A DNA stretch of 64,000 bases, taken from Microbacterium sp. SL75 (GTDB lineage: Bacteria; Actinomycetota; Actinomycetes; Actinomycetales; Microbacteriaceae). A program made the translations under genes and the position numbers. The stretch lies in NCBI RefSeq assembly GCF_026625865.1, contig NZ_CP113067.1, forward strand, positions 1,116,001 through 1,180,000. Reading direction: 5' to 3'. This document shows positions 25,021 through 32,525 of the stretch, one piece after another. The notes beneath the pieces are model-generated. The model was not told where the DNA came from. It worked only from the letters and a program-made list of their open reading frames with translations, and did no database searches. How positions within the stretch are numbered: position 1 is the first letter of the stretch; the number at the start of each line of letters is the position of its first letter.

Positions 25021-25118
25021 CCAAGATCCCTTGTCTGCACCCCGTCCGAGCGCGGCCGAAGCCCACGTTCGAGAGTGAGGGATGCGAACTGCGTGCTGGA
25101 GTGCGCGCAGACGAGGGG

Positions 25119-25817
25119 TCAGTCTAGCACGGACGGCGTGTCGCCTTGACGGGCAGCCGCCTCGGCCGCGCCCCGCCCCCATCGGAACGCCGAGACCGTG
25201 GCATCCCCCTCGATCCAGAAGCGCCAGGGGAAGGCGTCGGTGCCCGCGATGCCCGCGACACCCACGCGCGGCCCGATCGCAACGCCCGGCGGCGGCGCGT
25301 CGGGCAGGAGCAACCGCGCTCGCGCGCCCGCGCGCATCTCGCCGGTGACCGCGTCGATGCCGTCGTGGATCGGATGCCGAAGACCCACCGCGTCCGCGAA
25401 GCGCCCGGGACCGCGGGCGAGATCGCGCGACGAGCGCACAGCCCCGCGGCGTTCGAGGCGTCGGCGTTCGGCGATGTCCGCACCCTCGACGATCTCTCCG
25501 GCGCGCAGCAGCACTCCACCCGCGACGCCCTCGGGGCCGCAGACGACATTGACGCACGAGTGGATGCCGTGGCTCAGGTACACGTACAGGTGACCGGGCT
25601 CGCCCCACATGGTGGCGTTGCGCGCGGTCGGTCCCATGCGCGCGTGCGAGCCCGGATCGGGCTGGTCGCCCGTGCCGCGGCCGTGGTACGCCTCGACCTC
25701 GGTCACGCGCGCGCGGACCCGCTCGCCGGCGACCTCGGTCTCGAGCACGGCGCCGAGCAGCCGCGGCGCGGCCTCGACCGGCAGGTCGACGAGGTCGGCG
25801 CGTGTCGCGGGTCGCAT
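25119..25817 (-). CDS. mpg: 3-methyladenine DNA glycosylase (AAG/MPG family)
   Basis: A 232-residue base-excision repair enzyme of the mammalian-type AAG fold that removes alkylated purines. [58 protein letters not shown] contains, in pieces, the active-site Glu/Asp region and the MWG..GHLYVY signature. [11 protein letters not shown] also fits. The start codon shares one base with the stop of the upstream gene (TGATG), so it is the tail of the zinc-locus transcript. The 139-bp gap to rpmB separates it from the ribosomal genes. Confidence 0.9.
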   Translation of the reverse strand: MRPATRADLVDLPVEAAPRLLGAVLETEVAGERVRARVTEVEAYHGRGTGDQPDPGSHARMGPTARNATMWGEPGHLYVYLSHGIHSCVNVVCGPEGVAGGVLLRAGEIVEGADIAERRRLERRGAVRSSRDLARGPGRFADAVGLRHPIHDGIDAVTGEMRAGARARLLLPDAPPPGVAIGPRVGVAGIAGTDAFPWRFWIEGDATVSAFRWGRGAAEAAARQGDTPSVLD

Positions 25818-27241
25818 CACTGCGGGGGAACCTGGCACCACGAGAGGTCGAAGCCCTGCAGCGCCACGACCTCTTGGCCGCTGTCGACTTCGACGAGGTG
25901 CGTGAGCAGACGCTGCGGGAGCGGCAGCTGATACCGGTCGAAGGGGTTGTCGACGGCTCGGGGAGCCACGAGCACGGCGGCATAGCGGCCGCTCGGAGAC
26001 ACGCAGGTCTGCAGCACGGTGTCCGAGCCCGGCACGCTCAGCAGCTGACGGACGGTTCCGTCGGTGTCGACGTGCGAGACGATCGTGGAACGGGAGACCC
26101 CGTCGGAGCTGATGTCGGCGAACGAGCGGATCGTGCCCGTGCCCGCCCCGGGCAGGGGCGTCGCGCGCCCCGCCATGCCGGGGGGATCGACGGGGTCGAC
26201 CAGCGCTTGCTCGGAGCCGTCGGTGAGGTTGATCTCGCGGATCCCCTCGAGGCGCTCCACGATCGCGACCGACGATCCGCGCGCGATGCCGTCGATCGAG
26301 ACGGCGCTGCCGAGAGGCGCGGCGTTACCGCCCTGCGCGTCGGTCAGCAGCAGTCGCGAGTCGAAGGTCAGCACCAGCATGCTGTCGGTGTCGGGCACGA
26401 AACGGTAGTCGGCGATGCGCACGTCGCCGCCGTTCAGCCCCACCTCGACGGGCGGGGCGTCGTCGGCCGCCGACGCCGTGAACAGACGGCTCTCGCGTCC
26501 CCCGGCAGCGCCCAGGTCGGCATCCGAGAAGGTGAATCCGATGCGCTCGCCCCGGTCGGCCGACTGCAGGTTGGTGACGTAGCCGGGGCCCGGGAGGGCG
26601 ATGTCGCGCTGGTTCTTGCCGTCGGGGTCGGTCACGATGACCCGCGGGGTGTCGCCGTCGCGCACCGAGATCACGAGGTGGTTGGCGGTGGCGCGGAAGT
26701 CCTCGATGTGCGGGTGCACGAACACGGGCAGACCCGCCTGCCCCTGCAGGTCGGTGCGGAAGATGGTGTCGCCTTCGGGCGTGCCGCGCTGCATCAGGTA
26801 GGCCTGCAGGGCGGGGGTGCGGAACGACTCGGTCAGGGTCGAGGCGGGGCCGGCGCCGAGGCCGCTCACGCCGTTGACGGTGATCGTGTAGTCGGTGTCG
26901 TCGCGCAGCGGCAGCGTGAAACGCACGCCGACGCTGCGACCCGAGGTGTCGACGGTGAACGGGGTCGCCGGGTCCACCTGGACCTGCGAGGCGTCCACCT
27001 TCTCGAGGGACTGGGTCGTGGTGAGGATCACGCGGGAGCCGGATGCCGCGACGGCGGCCGCCGGATCGACTTGCACGTCCGTGACGCGCGGCCCCTGGGC
27101 CACGGCCACTACTGCGCCGAGGCCGCCGACGACGACGAGAGCGACGAGGATCGCGGCGAAGGCGATCGCGAAGCCGCGCCCGCGCCGCCGACGCGCGCGC
27201 GAGCGCCGGGAGTCGCCGCCGCGACGGGAATCAGTACTCAT
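25817..27241 (-). CDS. Membrane-anchored beta-propeller-like protein in the zinc locus
   Basis: A 474-residue protein. Basic cytoplasmic start (RRGGDSRRSRARRRRGRG), one membrane helix (about 24-48), then an extracellular Ig-like Big_5 domain (about 50-145, VTDVQVDPAAAVAASGSRVILTTT in pieces, ending TESFRTPALQAY) and repeats that look like a WD40/TolB-type propeller (VIVTDPDGKNQRDIALPG, VSPSGRYAAVLVAP). No catalytic motif is seen. It overlaps the TIGR03943 gene by 11 bases and the glycosylase gene by one, so it belongs to the zinc transcription unit. Function unknown. Confidence 0.75.
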   Translation of the reverse strand: MSTDSRRGGDSRRSRARRRRGRGFAIAFAAILVALVVVGGLGAVVAVAQGPRVTDVQVDPAAAVAASGSRVILTTTQSLEKVDASQVQVDPATPFTVDTSGRSVGVRFTLPLRDDTDYTITVNGVSGLGAGPASTLTESFRTPALQAYLMQRGTPEGDTIFRTDLQGQAGLPVFVHPHIEDFRATANHLVISVRDGDTPRVIVTDPDGKNQRDIALPGPGYVTNLQSADRGERIGFTFSDADLGAAGGRESRLFTASAADDAPPVEVGLNGGDVRIADYRFVPDTDSMLVLTFDSRLLLTDAQGGNAAPLGSAVSIDGIARGSSVAIVERLEGIREINLTDGSEQALVDPVDPPGMAGRATPLPGAGTGTIRSFADISSDGVSRSTIVSHVDTDGTVRQLLSVPGSDTVLQTCVSPSGRYAAVLVAPRAVDNPFDRYQLPLPQRLLTHLVEVDSGQEVVALQGFDLSWCQVPPQ

Positions 27242-28088
27242 ACGGGTCCGAGGGCTCAGCGATGGCCGCGACCTGGTCGGCGTGCACCGCGAGCTTGCCG
27301 TCGCCGCTCGAACGCACCGTGCCCGTGACGGTCACCCACTGCCCGGTCGAGGGGGCGTCGGTGGTGGCCGCGATAGGCAGGCGGGCGGTCTGCGCGTCGA
27401 TCACGCAGTGCGTGATGACGAGTCGGGTGAGGTCGAAGCTCGATCCGTCGTTGGCCGGGGTGATGAAGCCCGTGAGGGTCACGGGCTTTCCGTCAAAGGT
27501 CTCGGGGTTGGTGGCGTGGGCGAAGACCGCCGACCAGTCGCCGATGCCGAACTTCGAGGTGTCGCCCGACGCGGCGAGGGTCACCACGTCGGAGCCGGCG
27601 AACAGCGGCGGGGCTCCCACGTCGCGCGACACCGCGAGCTCGGTCGACAGCGACGCCGCGGGAGTCAGCAGCACCGCGATCACCGCACCCGAGGCGAGCA
27701 CGCCGCCGGTGAACGCCGCGATCCCGCCCGGGGTCAGGCGCGGGCGGGCCGCGAGATGATCGTGGGCTGCGTGATCGTGCGCGTCGAGCGGATCGGTGTG
27801 CTCGTGATCGGCGTGCGCGAACGCCTCGCGCCGGGCGGAGGCCGCGGCGGGGGCGTGGCCGTGCTCGTGATCGTGTCCGTGGTCGGCCTCGGCGCCGAGC
27901 GGCAGGGCGAACGAGGCGATCGAGCCGACCAGCGCCAGGACGGCCATGCCGACGGCGAACCACGCCGAATCGGGGTTGATGTACAGCGCCATGCGGCCGG
28001 TGGCCCACAGCGTGATGGTCGTGATCGACAGGCACGCGGTCAGGCCCACCCCGAGCCAGCGCGTGGCGAGAGCACCCGTTCTAGACAA
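27231..28088 (-). CDS. TIGR03943-family membrane protein (putative permease partner)
   Basis: A 285-residue protein with two N-terminal membrane helices, a histidine-rich cytoplasmic loop (HGHDHEHGHAP, HADHEHTDPLDAHDHAAHDH), a third helix, and an exported C-terminal OB-like domain (KPVTLTGFITPAND, FDLTRLVITHCVIDAQ). This matches the YcgQ/TIGR03943 family, which is normally encoded with a DUF318-type permease, as here (8-bp overlap). The His clusters suggest binding of zinc or another metal. Probably a two-part metal-handling system under Zur. Confidence 0.83.
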   Translation of the reverse strand: MSRTGALATRWLGVGLTACLSITTITLWATGRMALYINPDSAWFAVGMAVLALVGSIASFALPLGAEADHGHDHEHGHAPAAASARREAFAHADHEHTDPLDAHDHAAHDHLAARPRLTPGGIAAFTGGVLASGAVIAVLLTPAASLSTELAVSRDVGAPPLFAGSDVVTLAASGDTSKFGIGDWSAVFAHATNPETFDGKPVTLTGFITPANDGSSFDLTRLVITHCVIDAQTARLPIAATTDAPSTGQWVTVTGTVRSSGDGKLAVHADQVAAIAEPSDPYEY

Positions 28089-29115
28089 GGAGGTTCACCA
28101 CCGTTCCGAGTGTGAAGGCGAAGAGCACCACGACGACCGTCATGCCCACGAGCACGCGCGTCGAGAAGGTCGTGCGCAGCAGAGCCATCATCTTCAGGTC
28201 GATGATCGGCCCCACCACGAGGAAAGCCACGATCGATCCGGGCGTAAAGGTCGAGGCGAACGACAGCGCGAAGAACGCGTCGACGTTCGAGCACAGCGAC
28301 ACCACGATCGCCAGCGCCATCATCGCGGCGATCGACAGCGCCGGGTCGGACCCGATGGCCAGCAGGGCGCTGCGCGGGATGAGCACCTGGACTGCTCCGG
28401 CCAGCAGCGAGCCGATGATGAGGGCCGGCATGACCGAGCGCAGCTCGACGACGAACTGGGCGAGGGTGCGCCGACCACGGTCGCCGCGCTCCTGGACGAC
28501 GATCTCGCACGTCTCGAGGAAGCGTTCGGTGAGCAGTTTGTCGGGATCGGGATGCCGGCTGTACAGCCAGCCGATCAGGTTGGCGACCAGGTACCCGCCG
28601 ATCAGGCGCGCCACCAGGATGCCGTCGCTGAAGCCGAAGGCCGCGTGGGTGCTGATGATGACGATCGGGTTCACGATCGGGGCCGCAACCAGGAAGGTCA
28701 GCGTGTCGCTCACTCCGAAGCCGCGCATGAGAAGACCGCGGGCGAAGGGCACGTTGCCGCACTCGCAGACGGGGATGAACATCCCCAGCAGCGACAGCAC
28801 CGCCCGGCGCGCCCAGGGCGCGCGCGGCATCCATCTCTCGATCGCTCCCGGGGGCACCCACACCTGCACGATGATCGACAGCACCACGCCGAGGACCACG
28901 AAGGGCAGCGACTCGATGAGCACGCTGAGAGCGAGGGTGAGACCGTCCTGCGCGCGGGTCGGCAACGGCTGTGCGAATAACGTGGGGGCGAAGGCGTCGA
29001 CCAGGAACAGCGCCGTGACCACGACGACACCCAGGCCGAGCGCGACGAGGGTGCGGGAGGCGCCCGAGCGTTGCGGCGTGGGAGCCGTGGTGCGACTACT
29101 CGTCGCCACGCTCAC
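28081..29115 (-). CDS. DUF318/ArsP-like permease (YcgR family)
   Basis: A 344-residue membrane protein of about eight helices. The family hallmark CECGNVPFARGLL follows the second helix pair, and LCSNVDAFFALSFA is its pseudo-repeat in the second half. LTFLVAAPIVNPIVIIST and IVAFLVVGPIIDLKMM are the matching conserved helices. In actinobacteria and bacilli this permease with its TIGR03943 partner is often Zur-controlled. It overlaps zur by 20 bp upstream. Confidence 0.85.
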   Translation of the reverse strand: MSVATSSRTTAPTPQRSGASRTLVALGLGVVVVTALFLVDAFAPTLFAQPLPTRAQDGLTLALSVLIESLPFVVLGVVLSIIVQVWVPPGAIERWMPRAPWARRAVLSLLGMFIPVCECGNVPFARGLLMRGFGVSDTLTFLVAAPIVNPIVIISTHAAFGFSDGILVARLIGGYLVANLIGWLYSRHPDPDKLLTERFLETCEIVVQERGDRGRRTLAQFVVELRSVMPALIIGSLLAGAVQVLIPRSALLAIGSDPALSIAAMMALAIVVSLCSNVDAFFALSFASTFTPGSIVAFLVVGPIIDLKMMALLRTTFSTRVLVGMTVVVVLFAFTLGTVVNLLV

Positions 29116-29509
29116 GAGCCCGGGCGCGGGCGCAATCGGTGCAGATGCCGAAGATGTCGACGACGTGCTCGGCCTCGCTGAACCCGTGTTGGGCGGCGGT
29201 GCGCTGTGCCCACTCCTCGACGTCGGTCGCGGCGATCTCGACGGCCTTGCCGCACGAGCGACAGATCAGGTGATGGTGGTGTCCGCGCGTCTCGCAGGCA
29301 CGGAAGAGGTTCTCGCCGTCGGGGCTCTGCAGCGAGTCGGCATCGCCGCGGGCCGCGAGACCCGCGAGCGTGCGGTAGACGGTCGCCAGGCCGATGCCGG
29401 TGTTCTCGTCGCGCAGGGTCGCGTGCAGCGACTGGGCGCTGACGAAGCCGGGGGCTCCGGAGAGAGCCTCCCGCACGCGTTCGCGCTGCCACGTGTTGCG
29501 CTGGACCAT
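29096..29509 (-). CDS. zur: Zinc uptake regulator, Fur family
   Basis: A 137-residue Fur-family repressor. Winged helix about 1-75 (TGIGLATVYRTLAGLAARGD), then the metal-binding dimerisation domain with ETRGHHHHLICRSCGKAVEI and the C-terminal pair CTDC for structural zinc. Location inside a zinc importer locus with a Zur box identifies it as Zur rather than Fur. It lies 87 bp after the importer permease gene on the same strand and overlaps the DUF318 permease gene. Confidence 0.9.
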   Translation of the reverse strand: MVQRNTWQRERVREALSGAPGFVSAQSLHATLRDENTGIGLATVYRTLAGLAARGDADSLQSPDGENLFRACETRGHHHHLICRSCGKAVEIAATDVEEWAQRTAAQHGFSEAEHVVDIFGICTDCARARARERGDE

Positions 29510-29596
29510 GGCCGCGAGTCTAGCGAGGGGATCGGTGAATCGGCTGGGCGTGCTCGAAGTCGGCGGGGGGAGCCCTTCCCGCCCCGGCCGGACGGC

Positions 29597-30457
29597 TCAG
29601 AGGGCGCGGGTCGTCCGGTCGCGTCGCGCACCCACCAGACGACACGCGAGGTAGATCGCGAACGAGATGGTCGTGATGTACGGACTCACCGGCAGCGTCC
29701 CGGCTACGGCCAGGAGCACCCCGCCCACGGCCGAGACGAAACCGAACAGCGCCGCGAGCAGCGGCACCGACAGCGGACCGGATGCCACCCGCATCGCCGC
29801 CGCGGCCGGAGTCACCAGCAGCGCCATGACGAGCAGGGCACCGATGATGTGCACGGCGACCGCCACGATGAGTCCCAGCAGCAGCATGAACGCGAGCGAC
29901 ACCGCCGTGGTCGGCACGCCGCGGGCCGCGGCCGACTGCGGGTCGAGCGAGTCGAAGCGCAACGGGCGCCAGATGAGCAGCAGGGCGACCAACACCGCGA
30001 CGCCGATCACGACGAGCCACCCCAGCTGCCCGCTCTGCACCGACACGATCTGGCCGGTGAGCAGGCTGAAGCGGGTGGCACTGCGTCCGTTGTAGAGCGA
30101 CAGGCACAGGATGCCGACCCCGAGACCGAACGGCATGAGCACGCCGATGATCGAGTTGCGATCGCGCGCGCGGGCGCCCAGCACTCCGATGAGAGCCGCC
30201 GCGATGAGCGAGCCCACGATCGATCCCGAGACCACATCGACACCGACGAGCAGGGCGACGGCGGCGCCGGCGAACGACAGCTCGCTGATGCCGTGCACGG
30301 CGAAGGCCATGTCGCGTTGCATGACGAAGACGCCGATGAGTCCGCCGACGAGGCCGAGCACGGCTCCCGCGTACACGGAGTTCTGCACGAGCTCGAGGAT
30401 CGCGCCGTACTGGCTCACCCCGCCGAACAGGGCGTTGCCGACGTCGGACCAGTTCAT
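29597..30457 (-). CDS. znuB: Zinc ABC transporter permease
   Basis: A 286-residue ABC-3 family permease with about eight or nine membrane helices (VGGLIGVFVMQRDMAFAVHGISELSFAGAAVALLVG, LRFDSLDPQSAAARGVPT, HIIGALLVMALLVTPAAAAM, each a family landmark). It forms the membrane channel for the binding protein encoded at 31266. Its ATG overlaps the ATPase stop by four bases. Confidence 0.9.
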   Translation of the reverse strand: MNWSDVGNALFGGVSQYGAILELVQNSVYAGAVLGLVGGLIGVFVMQRDMAFAVHGISELSFAGAAVALLVGVDVVSGSIVGSLIAAALIGVLGARARDRNSIIGVLMPFGLGVGILCLSLYNGRSATRFSLLTGQIVSVQSGQLGWLVVIGVAVLVALLLIWRPLRFDSLDPQSAAARGVPTTAVSLAFMLLLGLIVAVAVHIIGALLVMALLVTPAAAAMRVASGPLSVPLLAALFGFVSAVGGVLLAVAGTLPVSPYITTISFAIYLACRLVGARRDRTTRAL

Positions 30458-31269
30458 GCGTCGTCCTCGTCGTGGTGATGGTGGTGGGCTTCGTCGGCAT
30501 CCGGCGCCCCGACGACGATCAGTTGACCGCCCGCGCGCACGACGTAGACGGGGGCGCCGTAGAGGGCCGAGAGCGTCTCGGTCGTGAGCACCTCGTCGGG
30601 TGTGCCGAGGGTGAAGCGGCCGTTGGCGATGTAGAGGATGCGGTCCACGCGCGAGAGCACCGGGTTGATGTCATGCGTGACCAGCAGGACGGCCGCGTCC
30701 CGCTCGCGGCGGTGACGGTCGATGAGTCGGACGACGGCCTGCTGGTTGGCCAGGTCGAGACTCGTGAGCGGCTCGTCGCAGAGCAGTAGGGCGGGGTCGT
30801 CCGCGAGAGCCTGGCCCACGCGCAGGCGCTGCTGCTCTCCGCCCGAGAGCAGGCCCACCGGCCGGTCACCGAAGGCGGTGGCCCCCACCGCCTCGAGCAA
30901 CTCGTCGATGCGCGCGCGGTCCTTCTTTCGCGACAGCGGCAGGCCGAGCCGGTGCCCGTCCACCCCGAGGCCGATGATGTCGCGGCCGCGCAGGGGCGTC
31001 TCGCGCGGGAGCGGACGCTGCTGCGGGATGTAGCCGATGCGGCGGTTACCGGCGCGGCGCACGGGGGCTCCGAGCGCCTCGATCGAGCCGGAGCTCAACC
31101 GCTCGAGCCCCAGAATCGCGCGCAGTAGCGTCGTCTTGCCCGAGCCGCTCGGGCCGAGCACGGCGACGAGCTCGCCGGGCTCGACCTCGAGGTCGAGCCC
31201 GGCCCACAGCTCACGGCCACCCCTCTCGAGGGCGGCGCCGCGAACGCGCAGCGGTGCGGCCGCGCTCAC
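30454..31269 (-). CDS. znuC: Zinc ABC transporter ATP-binding protein
   Basis: A 271-residue ABC ATPase: Walker A GPSGSGKTT, Q-loop YIPQQRPL, signature LLSGGEQQRLRVGQAL, Walker B LLLCDEPLTSLD, switch histidine VTHDINPV. The C-terminus carries a histidine cluster (HHHHHDEDD), common in zinc importers. The GTG start at 31269 overlaps the binding-protein stop by four bases (GTGA) and is preferred to an ATG 45 bp upstream. Confidence 0.9.
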   Translation of the reverse strand: MSAAAPLRVRGAALERGGRELWAGLDLEVEPGELVAVLGPSGSGKTTLLRAILGLERLSSGSIEALGAPVRRAGNRRIGYIPQQRPLPRETPLRGRDIIGLGVDGHRLGLPLSRKKDRARIDELLEAVGATAFGDRPVGLLSGGEQQRLRVGQALADDPALLLCDEPLTSLDLANQQAVVRLIDRHRRERDAAVLLVTHDINPVLSRVDRILYIANGRFTLGTPDEVLTTETLSALYGAPVYVVRAGGQLIVVGAPDADEAHHHHHDEDDA

Positions 31270-32264
31270 GCCGCCAGCGCGTCGGACAACGCCGTGATGT
31301 TGCTCTGCATCCACGAGATGTAAGTCTGACCCTCGGGGAGCGTTTCCGTGAACTCGATCACGGGGATGTTCTTGGCCTTCGCCTCGTTCTGCACCTGCGT
31401 CACCTCGGCGCCACCGGTCTGCGGGTTGACGATCATGACGCCGATCTGGCCCGAGTCCAGCAGCTGCAGCGACTCGAGCAGGGTCGCGGGCGGGACGTCC
31501 TGGCCCTCTTCGACCGATTCGCTGAACTCGTTCGGCGTCGCGTTGTCGAGGCCCGCCGCCGTGGTCAGGTACACGGGCACCGGCTCGGTCACGAAGATCT
31601 TCTTGCCGGCATCCTTCGCCTTGATCGCGTCGAGGGAGTCCTCGAGGCCGGCGATCTGCTGGGTGAAGGCCTCGGCGTTCGCGTTGAAGTCGGCCACGTG
31701 CTCGGGGGCGAGCGTTCCGAGCTGCTCGGCGATGGCCTCGGTGAGGTCCTCGACCGTGTGCGGGTCGTACCAGACGTGCTCGTTGAAGCCCTCGATGTGG
31801 GCGTGGCCGTCTTCGTCCGAGTGGCCATGGTCGTCGGCACTCTCGCTGGGCGCCGGGCTCGCGTCGTCGGAGTGCTCTTTCGAGCCGGGGTAGTCGTGGT
31901 TGTACTCGACGGCGGTGAGCACCGGGGCCGTGGTGCCGCTGGCCTGGATGAGCGACTCCATGAAGGCGTCGTAGCCGGCGCCGTTCTCGATCACGAGGCC
32001 GGCGTTCTTGAGCGTCAGCTGGTCCTGCGCGCTCGCCTCGTACTCGTGCGGGTCCTGGCTGGGCGAGGTAATGATCGAGGCGACGTCGACGTAGTCTCCG
32101 CCGACCGCCTGAGCGATCGAGCCGTAGACGTCAGTGGATGCCACGACCTTGATCTTTGCGGACGAGTCCGACGACGCGGGGGAGGCGGTGCCTCCGGCGC
32201 AACCGGCGAGCGCGAGAACGGAGACGGTCCCGAGGAGGACGGGGGCGAGGAAGCGACGGTTCAT
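31266..32264 (-). CDS. znuA: Zinc ABC transporter substrate-binding lipoprotein
   Basis: A 332-residue cluster A-I metal-binding lipoprotein (ZnuA/AztC-like). Signal peptide with lipobox LAGC (Cys22). The fold is spanned by KIKVVASTDVYGSIAQAVGGDYVDVASI, and a histidine/acid-rich loop (HDYPGSKEHSDD, DDHGHSDEDGHAHIEG) is typical of zinc rather than manganese binding. The second lobe has the PHTVEDLTEAIAEQLG helix. First gene of the zinc operon, behind a Zur box. Confidence 0.92.
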   Translation of the reverse strand: MNRRFLAPVLLGTVSVLALAGCAGGTASPASSDSSAKIKVVASTDVYGSIAQAVGGDYVDVASIITSPSQDPHEYEASAQDQLTLKNAGLVIENGAGYDAFMESLIQASGTTAPVLTAVEYNHDYPGSKEHSDDASPAPSESADDHGHSDEDGHAHIEGFNEHVWYDPHTVEDLTEAIAEQLGTLAPEHVADFNANAEAFTQQIAGLEDSLDAIKAKDAGKKIFVTEPVPVYLTTAAGLDNATPNEFSESVEEGQDVPPATLLESLQLLDSGQIGVMIVNPQTGGAEVTQVQNEAKAKNIPVIEFTETLPEGQTYISWMQSNITALSDALAA

Positions 32265-32282
32265 ACGGAAACCGTATCGCCG

Positions 32283-32299
32283 TTGATAATCGTTCTCAA
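32283..32299. promoter_or_regulatory. Zur box
   Basis: TTGATAATCGTTCTCAA, 18 bp before the znuA ATG; read on the minus strand TGAGAACGATTATCA. It fits the TGAnAATnATTnTCA Zur consensus with minor changes. It overlaps the probable promoter, so zinc should repress the operon. Confidence 0.82.
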
Positions 32300-32467
32300 A
32301 CTCAGAGCGTAGCGCATACGAGGTTCTCAGCCTCGGGTCGCGTCGGGGATCGCATCGCGTGGTTCTGGGAGCGGCCGCCGCAGACGCCGTCTCCCGCTAC
32401 CCGTCAGTTCACATAGGTCGGTCGCTCCTCCGCCTCTGCACGCTGACGAGCTCGACATCAACGATGG

Positions 32468-32499
32468 AGGAGGGGCCAGCCCGCGGGCTGGCCCCTCCT
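32468..32499 (-). terminator. Strong hairpin after the surface-protein gene
   Basis: A perfect 16+16-base palindrome with arms AGGAGGGGCCAGCCCG / CGGGCTGGCCCCTCCT, 26 bp beyond the stop of the gene at 32526-35288. No U-run. It also separates that gene from znuA. Confidence 0.7.
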
Positions 32500-32525
32500 G
32501 TCGGGGCCGGTTGCCACAGGGGCTT

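Noticed and set aside
24979..25118. Zur box before rpmB
   Set aside because: The only palindrome is GC-rich and does not fit the TGAnAATnATTnTCA pattern seen before znuA.
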